From: Euperipatoides rowelli
Taxonomy: Eukaryota > Onychophora > Udeonychophora > Euonychophora > Peripatopsidae
NCBI GenBank assembly: GCA_003024985.2
Contig: PXIH01S0005858.1
DNA length: 12,561 bases
Strand: one strand, 5' to 3'
The notes beneath the pieces were generated by a model, which searched no databases, was not told the DNA's origin, and saw only the letters and a program-made list of their open reading frames with translations. Below are positions 1-6,997 of this stretch, in pieces; position 1 is the stretch's first letter, and the number at the start of each line of letters is the position of its first letter. A program made the position numbers and the translations under genes.

Positions 1-66
<66 letters not shown>

Positions 67-90
67 AGATAGATAGATAGATAGATAGAT
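1..90. repeat. (GATA)n microsatellite
   Basis: The array is made of GATA units with one interruption near position 66, where an extra A and a lost base break the phase. It is cut by the window edge, so its full length is unknown. GATA repeats are common and length-variable in animal genomes. No function is inferred. Confidence 0.97.
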
Positions 91-856
91 GAATTACTGC
101 ACAAATTTAGATACAGTATTTTAATACTTCATGCAAGTATGTCCCATGATAATTTATGGGGTCTTTTTGAGTCATGATTTCTGGACTTGTATGGAATTTG
201 ATTTAAAAATTAAGTTCAGAATTTGTGAATATTTTTTTTTTTCAATACAGCCTTACTCTCCATAAGAAATCTTACACTCAAACATAGCCAACGTTTATTT
301 GTTCAATGATAGTGGCTACAAAATATTGTAAGTTTAGTTGTGCCCTTTGTCCACCCGTGGGGGTCTGAATCACAAAGAACTAGTATTAATTTTGAGCTCC
401 CTTCCTCATCAGTAGCGCACCCCCTCCTCCTCCTTAACATTTATTATCCAACATTACCAATGGCTTTTTTTTTTAAAGGAAAGAATTCATATAAAATTTA
501 GTCATGATATAAATCTGAGTGTATAATATGAACCCTGTTATACTTCTCCGTACTCTTCCCCTCCCCAAGTCTTCTCTTGAAATTTTTGATCCAACAAAGC
601 CCCAGTCTTCCTTTGGAATTAAAGCGGTAGCATAGACCTATGCAAAATTTGTTGTAGGCTACTAGTTATTGCAATGTCTGAATGTAAGCTTATAGAAAAC
701 AAACAGTCAAATTTATAGAGAGATTAAACGCACTATAAAATATTAATATTATAGATACCTTAAATTAGAAAATATAACCTATCTGTAATAAATATAAAAC
801 TTTTAGTATGGTTAACTTAAATCAAAATTTTGATTGAACTGATTAATCTCACGTAC
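91..856. other. Probable intron or intergenic DNA left of the signal-peptide exon
   Basis: If the exon at 857-959 is real, this stretch is the 5' part of its first intron on the minus strand, and later exons may lie here or beyond the window. I found no reading frame that clearly continues the exon. The minus strand has one open stretch of about 45 codons around 500-620, but its composition is not convincing. Two purine-rich minus-strand stretches near 410-450 and 540-600 share a GTTGGAT...GGAGGGG pattern and may be old repeat copies. Confidence 0.4.
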
Positions 857-959
857 CTGTATCCGTCTCTTGAGGAACACATTTGATATATTCACAATTG
901 TAAATTGACAGGAGAAGTATTAAAATAAATAAAACAATTTCTAATTTCCCCGCCGCCAT
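857..959 (-). CDS. Probable first coding exon, signal peptide of an unidentified secreted or membrane protein
   Basis: On the minus strand an ATG in strong context (AAGTATGGCGG, with A at -3 and G at +4) opens 34 codons plus one base. They begin MAAGKLE, continue with the hydrophobic core IVLFILILLLSI, then YNCEYIKCVPQETDT. This is a classic signal-peptide layout: a lysine in the n-region, a 12-residue core and a likely cleavage site around YNC/E. The frame ends in ACAG followed by GTACGTGAG, a good GT donor, giving a phase-1 intron, which often follows signal-peptide exons. The rest of the gene would lie to the left, probably beyond the window. An in-frame upstream ATG at 1005-1007 would add 16 residues, but MAAG fits a signal peptide better. 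The protein family is not recognised. Confidence 0.6.
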
Positions 960-1716
960 ACTTGTTTGAATTATGATAAGTAAAACACATGTCTTGTTAT
1001 CAAACATTGACAAAGTTCATTGATTTTTAATTAATTGATTTGCAAAATCTTAAATTTGAATTATTAAGATCTCTGCTATAAAATTCATCAATTTTTAGTC
1101 AGTTATGTCGAAACACAAACTTTCAAAAGGGCAGTTCTGAATTTAAATTTGATTATAAAATCTTGAATCGTCTCGGTTAATAGTTAAGAAATTATCTTTA
1201 ATGATTATGAATTCCGTCTACATTATGCAAACGAATCCTAACGTGCTTAGACGAATGGGAAAGGATATGATACAATAAAAAATATAAATCATTTTTCCAT
1301 CTCCAAAGCAGTGGTCATTATTTAACAATATTAATGTAGGCTACGGTGTACAAAGTCCCTGCGAGGACAGCCGAACGTGTTTATTTCGGTATTCAAGTGC
1401 CGAGACGAAATTTATAAAATTGTAATCTTATTTTTATTTTTTTCTGATTCTGTATATTAAACTTATAGAAATTAAAATTTAAACATATTATTAAAGTAGG
1501 CTACATAGTAGCCTACTATTTTTTTAAAAAAATGTATATTATTTATTTTATTTTTATTTTTTTCTTGGGGAGAGGGTGGAAAGGGAATAACTGGTATTTA
1601 AATATTAAAAATTACTAACAAAATCACCATTTAGCCGTAATACGAAATATAAAATTAATTGACTTTAACGTTAAAAGGATAATGAAAATCCACCACTTGA
1701 ATTAATATGGCCAGAG
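960..1716. other. Putative 5' flank of the signal-peptide exon; no gene seen
   Basis: This stretch holds the 5' UTR and promoter side of the minus-strand exon. It is AT-rich but has a patch with more CpG near 1180-1400. No TATA box at a useful distance and no other coding stretch is convincing. The word GTAGGCTAC occurs near 654, 1336 and 1496, which suggests a dispersed repeat or simple motif recurrence. Confidence 0.4.
1496..1516. repeat. Short perfect palindrome (GTAGGCTAC arms)
   Basis: GTAGGCTAC at 1496-1504 and its exact complement GTAGCCTAC at 1508-1516 are separated by ATA. It could form a 9-bp hairpin. It may be the centre of a small inverted-repeat element, but no target duplication is visible. 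Confidence 0.6.
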
Positions 1717-1724
1717 GTTTTGAG
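1717..1724. repeat. Target-site duplication, left (GTTTTGAG)
   Basis: It is an exact match to 2038-2045, immediately outside the terminal inverted repeats of the 313-bp element. Confidence 0.85.
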
Positions 1725-2037
1725 ACGAGACGTTAAACCGGGCAGATTTAAGTTTCATTTTAGTCAATTGCGCATGTACAATCAATATGGCTAGCAGCTT
1801 TATTTTTGGTCTTTAGAGTCCTAATCTTACCCTAACCCTGAACCCTAACTCCAACTACGTATTAAACTCACTTTTATCCAACCCGATGATGATGAAGGGG
1901 TGAAATAATCTTTTTTTGAGCGATTTCTAGAATTTTGATCTAATTTCCGGTTAATTTACCGTAATGACGAAAATATATGCGCAGATGTTAAAAACGCGGT
2001 AAAATGAAACTTAAATCTGCCCGGTTTAACGTCTCGT
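1725..2037. mobile_element. 313-bp non-autonomous TIR element (hAT-like MITE)
   Basis: The first 38 bases (1725-1762, beginning ACGAGACGTTAAACCGGG) and the last 38 (2000-2037) are perfect inverted complements. The element is flanked on both sides by the 8-bp direct repeat GTTTTGAG (1717-1724 and 2038-2045), a clean target-site duplication. Eight bases, with T at position 2 and A at position 7, fit the usual hAT target preference. However, the terminal bases ACGAG are not the usual hAT CAGNG, so the superfamily is uncertain. The interior is non-coding and contains CCCTAACCCTGAACCCTAAC near 1829-1851, which resembles the animal telomere repeat. The perfect ends suggest a fairly recent insertion. 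It must be mobilised by a transposase encoded elsewhere. Confidence 0.85.
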
Positions 2038-2045
2038 GTTTTGAG
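2038..2045. repeat. Target-site duplication, right (GTTTTGAG)
   Basis: It is an exact match to 1717-1724 on the far side of the 313-bp element. Confidence 0.85.
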
Positions 2046-2165
2046 AGTCTGTATGGGGCTCAGAGCTAAAAAAAAATATGATTGCAAGCCCACTTGGTGG
2101 GACACCTTGAGTCACTATGGTCCCTGGTAATTTTTGCCTTGCCCCCTCCCCTCTCGACGCCCATG

Positions 2166-2515
2166 AATATGGCTGTCAATTAACTTTTGAAAAAAACAAC
2201 ATAATTCCTGCAATTTTTTCCGATTTTAGTCAAACTTAGAACAAAAAAATGAATCTCCTGAGAATAAGTTTCTTAAATGTCACTAAAACCACCATTTCAT
2301 GTTGATGGGTAGTTAGTAAGAAAGCTGCTTAAAACCAAACTAATATGGCGGCTAATTTATTATTTAATAGTTCCATAACTCCAGTAATTCTCATTCAAAT
2401 TTGGCCAAACTTGAATAAAAAAAATTAAAAAGAAGCCAAATGGTGGAAAAGCTAATCAAATACCACTCACCATGGCAACCAGTCAAATTTTTCATTCATA
2501 AAACTATAAAACTAT
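2166..2515. repeat. Diverged tandem repeat, two ~176-bp units
   Basis: Units starting at 2166 (AATATGGCTGTCAATT) and 2342 (AATATGGCGGCTAATT) align over their length. Shared blocks include CATAA-TCC-G-AATT and CAAACTT-GAA-AAAAAA. They are clearly diverged and non-coding. A related AATGGCGGCCATATTTTCC motif lies near 5413, so this is probably a dispersed repeat family of unknown class. Confidence 0.5.
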
Positions 2516-2925
2516 TTAAATCATTCTGGATGGGTGGTAATGCAGTACGTTGATGGACAGTACCAACAGATAATCAGAAATTTCCCGAGAGAGAGACCCA
2601 TGCATTTTTTACTATAATATTTTAAAAAATGTCCATGTTTCCCTCTCTTGTGTGGTGTGTGAACCATCCTATTCCTAAGGACTGGTAGATGGCTACATTT
2701 CCTGATCTAATGAGCCAGTCCATCTGGCTGCAGTAATCTCTAGCTCCATTTAGGCCATGCTGAGACCAAAATATTTTGACAGTCTATAAATTAAGATTTT
2801 TTTTTGTGAACAGTTATATCTAACATCTTGAATATTATGTAATTAAAGTATTTAAAATTTCAGAAAACAAGATTTTCTCAGCTACATAATTTTTCAGACT
2901 AATGAATAGAGGGAATCAAAGTACA
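2516..2925. other. Non-coding stretch, no gene recognised
   Basis: Nothing with family signals was found. The minus strand is open for 53 codons (2783 down to a stop at 2622-2624), but it has no plausible start, no splice signals that I trust and no recognisable motif. Confidence 0.4.
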
Positions 2926-3010
2926 CAGTGGCATAGCCAGAAAAATATTTTGGGGTGTCCAGACCCCTGGACACCCACCCCCTGAATATGTAGTTGAAAC
3001 TACACTGACT
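2926..3010. mobile_element. hAT-type 5' end fragment
   Basis: The sequence CAGTGGCATAGCCAG at 2926-2940 resembles a common terminal sequence of animal hAT elements. It is followed by a G/C-rich subterminal palindrome: GGGTGTCCAG at 2953-2962, a four-base loop, then CTGGACACCC at 2967-2976. No matching right end or 8-bp duplication was found, so it is probably a truncated copy. The right boundary given here is approximate. Confidence 0.4.
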
Positions 3011-3132
3011 TTTCGATGACAAAAAAGCTCCATCACCTTAATTATGTTTGGTACACAATCAATATTCTATGGGTCAAACATTCATTACTAATTTCCGATT
3101 CTCCACAATTCAGAATTGTCAAATACATTGAA

Positions 3133-3140
3133 TATCTAAT
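3133..3140. repeat. Target-site duplication, left (TATCTAAT)
   Basis: It is an exact match to 3461-3468, immediately outside the CAGTG end of the 320-bp element. Confidence 0.8.
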
Positions 3141-3460
3141 CAGTGGATTAACTAAAGAAAATGGGCCCCCTATGCAACCATAGATCAAGGGCCCTTAAAG
3201 TTACCAGGGTGTGCCAACATAGGCCCATCATAGGGATGACTTCAGCCTAAAGATCTAGGAGGCTGGGGTGCAGGGGGGGGGGTATTAAGAGGTGAGCCCA
3301 AATTTGTAGAGAATGGCAGTATTATGGTTGTAAATATTTTCATAAGCTTTTTTTGGTTGTGTGAAAAGGCCCATTTCAGACATTAAGGTGTGATAGGCCC
3401 TTAAATCAGGATGGGCCCCAATGCAATTGCATCGGCTGTGCTGGCTTTGTTATGCTACTG
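3141..3460. mobile_element. 320-bp non-autonomous hAT element
   Basis: The element starts CAGTGGATTAACTAAAG and ends TTTGTTATGCTACTG. The complement of the right end (CAGTAGCATAACAAAG) matches the left at about 13 of 16 positions, so the inverted repeats are imperfect. It is flanked by the exact 8-bp direct repeat TATCTAAT (3133-3140 and 3461-3468). The CAGTG start, the 8-bp duplication and GGGCCCC blocks just inside both ends are typical of hAT-derived short elements. It contains a G run near 3274-3281 and has no coding capacity. It is older than the 313-bp element, judging by its diverged ends. Confidence 0.8.
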
Positions 3461-3468
3461 TATCTAAT
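3461..3468. repeat. Target-site duplication, right (TATCTAAT)
   Basis: It is an exact match to 3133-3140, directly after the terminal CTACTG. Confidence 0.8.
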
Positions 3469-3775
3469 CTCTGAGTATTGGACAAACACACCATGTTGAT
3501 TAAAATGGTAGCAAATAATTTAAAAAAAAATCATTAAAAAATTCCAATTCTTCATATTTCATATCATAATGAATAAAACTATATAAAGACCATCTAGCAT
3601 CTGAACATTAAACAAATTCTCTTCATTTAAAATGGAATCCAATTAACTGATTTAAGATCAAAAATTTCCTAAAAATTTCAAATGTTATAGTATAACATTT
3701 TGTTTTACCAATGAATGTAAAAAAAATACAAAATTTCACTTCCTTAAAAAAAAAATCCTTTCACAAGGGAACATT
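3469..3775. other. AT-rich spacer, nothing recognised
   Basis: The stretch contains several A and T homopolymers. No coding frame, inverted repeat or target duplication was seen. Confidence 0.5.
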
Positions 3776-4061
3776 GTCCAGAGCAAATCATAATGCACGA
3801 CGACTATAGTCCAGATGAAATAATAATCCATCTACACTATAGTCCAGAGGAAAAATAATCCCCATGACTATAGTCCAGAGTAAATTATGATCCCCCATTA
3901 CTATAATCTAGAGTAAATCATAACCTCCATGACCATAAGTCCAGAGTAAATCATGATCCCCATGACTATAGTCCAGATAAAATCATAATCCCCATGACTA
4001 TTATAGTCCAGAGAAAATCATAATCCCCATGACTATAGTCTAGAAAAATAATGATCCCCTT
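3776..4061. repeat. Minisatellite, about nine ~32-bp units
   Basis: The units follow ACTATAGTCCAGAGTAAATC then ATAATCCCCATG, with substitutions and small indels (one unit has an ATT insertion, others have one or two extra bases). Most junctions contain GACTATAGTC, a perfect 10-bp palindrome. The array is non-coding; reading frames that touch it are by-products. It runs straight into the decayed gene at 4060, so it may be an internal repeat of the same transposon or a later expansion. Confidence 0.93.
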
Positions 4062-4653
4062 ACTGTACGCCTTTGTGAATGTGATACAAATTCTGCAGTT
4101 TTCAAGAAAGGAAAGATCAAGTGCGCCAAGCTTTTCCAAAAACGTCAAGATAGGCATGACATTGCTTAAGTGTTTATTTCAACTCTTCACACAAAGCATT
4201 TACTCGAGTAAGAGAGCATTTGTTTCTTGCCTGATAGGAGGCATGCTACACAGGTCAATCCTTAAACAAGTATCGGTTCAACTGCATCATCAAATATGTA
4301 ACCAAAATCAAACCATATATTGCCTCTCTCCCATCAACTGAAGGAGCTGTTATGCAGCAATCATTTCGAATGTACCATGAAGTTCAAAATTGGCTAGAAA
4401 ATGAATTATCTCCAGAAATTTGGTGCTGTTCCAACCACAATGATGGACCTTGTCACTCCTGATGGTGTATTAAATCTTAAATTATGTAAAAGTATGACTT
4501 GCTGCTGAATTATGTGTATATGCAGAAAAGCTGGAATTAAATGACAACAGTTTGTAATAACTGTCATGGTGATTGTTTGAATGGTGTCATATCACAGTGG
4601 ATGATGAAGATGAAATAGAAGAGGAAGATCAACATGGTGCTGCCACAAATTAG
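4060..4653 (+). pseudogene. Decayed 3' end of a multicopy transposon-like gene (CDTTSA / Cys-rich tail family)
   Basis: Several plus-strand frames read as one protein once frameshifts are allowed. Block one (4077-4166) reads ECDTNSAVFKKGKIKCAK. Block two (4268-4459) reads KYRFNCIIKYVTKIKP, then LPSTEGAVMQQSFRMYHEV and QNWLENELSPEIW. Block three (about 4450-4503) reads VPTTMMDLVTPDGVLNL. Block four (4515-4590) is Cys-rich, CICRKAGIK then TTVCNNCHGDCLNG. An acidic tail, VDDEDEIEEEDQHG, ends at TAG 4651-4653. From memory, this order (CDTTSA...GK, then LPPT...R.Y.QV..W, then a CRK.G.KC Cys-rich tail) matches an uncharacterised, highly multicopy protein family in cnidarian, mollusc and arthropod genomes that behaves like a transposable element. 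At least four frameshifts and stops show it is dead. The N-terminal part is missing. The molecular function is unknown to me. Confidence 0.65.
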
Positions 4654-4879
4654 AGAGACCATCATCTCCTGTGGAAAAAGATTCATAGATTTAAGTTGAT
4701 CCACCAGATTTTATGTTGCTGATGGGAAGAAAAAACTGAATAAATTATCCAGTAAGTGTAGAGGAATATAATCCTAAAAATGAATATGTCTAACAATATT
4801 CACTTGTTTAATCGACTTTTTTAAAAAAAATTATGTTTGCCCCTGTGGGGAAACATTAACTTTATTTACAATATTTATA
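4654..4879. other. Spacer between decayed gene and SINE
   Basis: The stretch holds a small hairpin, TTTGCCCC-TGT-GGGGAAA, near 4836-4853, and AT-rich DNA. No gene was seen. Confidence 0.4.
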
Positions 4880-5122
4880 TATTTTTTTAGTTAGTATTCT
4901 TCTAACTCAGATGCCTAATTGACAATACTTCATCATTTTCAGGAAAGTTTATTTTTGATTGTATCAACTTGGGATTTAGAGAAAATACACCAATGTGTAC
5001 TGATGGTGAAATAAAATTTGCCATTTTCCACCACCAGGGCTTCCCAGGATCAACCCTATGACCCCTTATATGCACTATCACTATCTCCGGGAGCCAACAG
5101 TCTACCACTGGACCACCTGAGC
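4880..5122 (-). mobile_element. tRNA-derived SINE-like element
   Basis: Read on the minus strand from about 5122, the sequence GCTCAGGTGGTCCAGTGGTA carries a good RNA polymerase III box A (TGGTCCAGTGG, plus 5105-5115). About 50 bp downstream lies a degenerate box B (GGTTGATCC, plus 5047-5055). This spacing fits a tRNA head. A non-tRNA body of about 150 bp follows, leading to an A/T-rich stretch near 4880-4895 that could be the tail. No target duplication was identified, so both ends are approximate. It is not a functional tRNA, because the arms do not pair well. Confidence 0.45.
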
Positions 5123-5782
5123 TGTCCATCAACATGTTTAATATACGCTGTATTGGTTACCACAATAATGAGAATGAAGAGGATGGACATATTGGACCAA
5201 TATATACAGATTTCAGAGCTCCTATGTCTACAGAGAGATTGTTTTCTACCTATCAAGCGATTAGTGCAACCTCACTGCCAATCTTTCTTGTAAAATATTA
5301 GAGTTATGAAAAAAAATAATAAAACCTTTTTTGTAGACAATTTTATGCTTTTTAATTTTGATAACTATTATAATGATAAAATCAATATTTCACAAGATAT
5401 TTGCAAAAACCCATAATGGCGGCCATATTTTCCAAGATAGCATTGATTTCTCAATTTTGATCCATCTGGACTTTTTATATGTTGAGTAATATGCTTCAAT
5501 GAACAGCTCTGCCAAATTTCAAAACCTTCATTATTATTATTTTTAATTTGACTTTGTTGACTGAGGTAACTGTTCTACTGTCCAGATATCAACTCCTCGG
5601 TACCCTGCAGATTAGGAAGAGATTCACAGACCTGTTTGAATTTATTTGACTATTAAGTAAAACTTAAATCATCAGTTTGTGTATCCTAAGAAAGAATAAG
5701 TAATCTGACTAATCTCTAAAGATTTGATCATCTTGTAGACAATTATAAGTAGGTCAAAACATATTGGCTAGAGACTATTTTG
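5123..5782. other. Non-coding stretch with a dispersed-repeat fragment
   Basis: Near 5413 there is AATGGCGGCCATATTTTCC, related to the AATATGGC units at 2166 and 2342. An ATT run lies near 5531. Neither strand gives a recognisable protein. A short minus-strand frame near 5580-5645 looks mildly coding but is unsupported. Confidence 0.35.
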
Positions 5783-6340
5783 GTCCAACAAATGGACTTC
5801 AGCCAACTTCATCACTAGTGATGGTTCCCTTTAATACAAAATTGAACTTCTGGATGATAAAATACGAGAATGCCAGGTCAATCATCTTAGTAATTTTTCA
5901 CCCCTTGAAGAGTAAAAAAAGAGTACAGTAGGAGAAAACTACCTGAACATTTAGATTCTTCTGCAGTAACTTTTCCTTCTCCTTGATCAGAAAATCACTT
6001 CATAGTTGCCAGTGCAGCTACAAATTCTGTGGACTAAATTTCCGCCTCCTTGAAATAAAATGATGGTCAAATATGACATTTTCCATAATATTTCTCCTAT
6101 ATATATATATATTTTTTTGCAAAACATTCATAGAAATGGACTAAATTTAATTGTTGGACCCTTGGATGAGCTGTACTCACACATACCCACTATAAAGATT
6201 GTTTCAACCGGGCTGTCAATACAGAGGAAGCACTCACCAGTTTTCTGCCAAGATCACCATTGGAAGTCTTAAAAAGTGGTCGAGATGAGATGATTTTCAC
6301 CACCTGTGACAATACTGGCCTAGCATCCTGTAGCCACTGA
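5783..6340 (+). pseudogene. Decayed coding region, unidentified (possibly WD40-like)
   Basis: Plus-strand fragments in different frames read like real protein. They include KWTSANFITSDGSL, then (after a stop) YKIELLDDKIRECQVNHLSN and FSPLEE up to about 5911. After a frameshift in an A run come RRKLPEHLDSSAVTFPSP and SENHFIVASAATNSVD (to about 6035). After a non-coding ~130 bp, DCFNRAVNTEEALTSFLP and RSPLEVLKSGRDEMIF run to a stop at 6338-6340. The stops and frame changes mean it is broken, unless introns explain some of them. FITS-DGSL resembles the end of a WD40 blade, and the order weakly recalls the NUP43 C-terminus; that is only a guess. The minus strand over 6190-6372 is also open for 60 codons, so the strand is not certain. 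Confidence 0.35.
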
Positions 6341-6978
6341 CCACCAGGCAATGAGTAATAGTCATGATACATTTAATGTAATTTTATTTGGCTCTTTGTT
6401 TAGGGTAGGAGTTATGCTATAACATTCATGTTTTGATTTAGGATAGTGTGGGGTTAATGCTAAAGGATCATTTATTAAATCATATTAGGCCTAATAATAA
6501 ATATCTAGATGTGGCCACATTGTGATGTCCTTGATAACTGTAATCTTGCCACGTGGACAAAGCTGTTATATATTTTACCATCATCCTCCTTCATGCCAGG
6601 GACAACCTTGTTGGACCAGGACAACCTTATTGGATTACGCCTATAGTATGTTGAATGTCTGGCATATTAGTATTTGTATCCTCCCTACAAAAGAAAAAAT
6701 ATATGTATTTATAATTTCTTAGGAAAGAGTGAGAAGAGATAAGGGCTCCTAATTGTCTAGATTTAATAAAAAATATTTCACTATAAATTTTCATATAACC
6801 CATTTGTAAAATTCATTACAGAGCCACCATTTGAGGGTGAGCAATCAACCCTGTAAACATATTTTGTGGCACCCAAAATTGATAACGTTAACTTATAGAA
6901 GTTTCCCATTTGCAATTTTGTCTTTCACTGGTCAACTAACAGTTGGAAACGATGCTAGTAAATTAATAAATCAAATAT
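6341..6978. other. Non-coding stretch with a small tandem duplication
   Basis: A 19-bp near-duplicate, GGACAACCTTGTTGGACCA then GGACAACCTTATTGGATTA, lies at 6600-6637. The minus strand is open for about 50 codons over 6508-6655 (includes VVPGMKEDDGKIYNSFVHVA), which might be a decayed gene piece, but I do not recognise it. The right end is the 3' flank of the LRR gene. Confidence 0.35.
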
Positions 6979-6984
6979 TTTATT
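6979..6984 (-). promoter_or_regulatory. Poly(A) signal AATAAA for the LRR gene
   Basis: TTTATT on the plus strand is AATAAA on the minus strand, about 14 bases after the TGA of the LRR reading frame. In AT-rich DNA this could be chance, but the strand and position fit. Confidence 0.4.
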
Positions 6985-6997
6985 CAATTTTATAGCA

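Noticed and set aside
2622-2783. 53-codon open stretch on the minus strand
   Set aside because: It has no start, splice signal or recognisable motif, and its length is near what chance allows.
3776-4061. Possible CRISPR array
   Set aside because: The whole unit repeats with no distinct spacers, and the context is eukaryotic, so it is a minisatellite.
3966-4341. ORFs of 63 (minus) and 96 (plus) codons
   Set aside because: The minus one is a minisatellite translation. The plus one is one frame of the decayed transposon-like gene and mixes true and wrong frames.
5028-5122. Functional tRNA gene
   Set aside because: Box A and box B are present, but the acceptor and anticodon arms do not pair properly and box B is degenerate.
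4902-5293. Three ORFs of 66-91 codons on both strands
   Set aside because: They overlap the tRNA-derived SINE region and show no protein-like conservation pattern.
6522-6722. 66-codon plus-strand ORF
   Set aside because: It has no family signal, and it crosses a small tandem duplication and AT-rich sequence.
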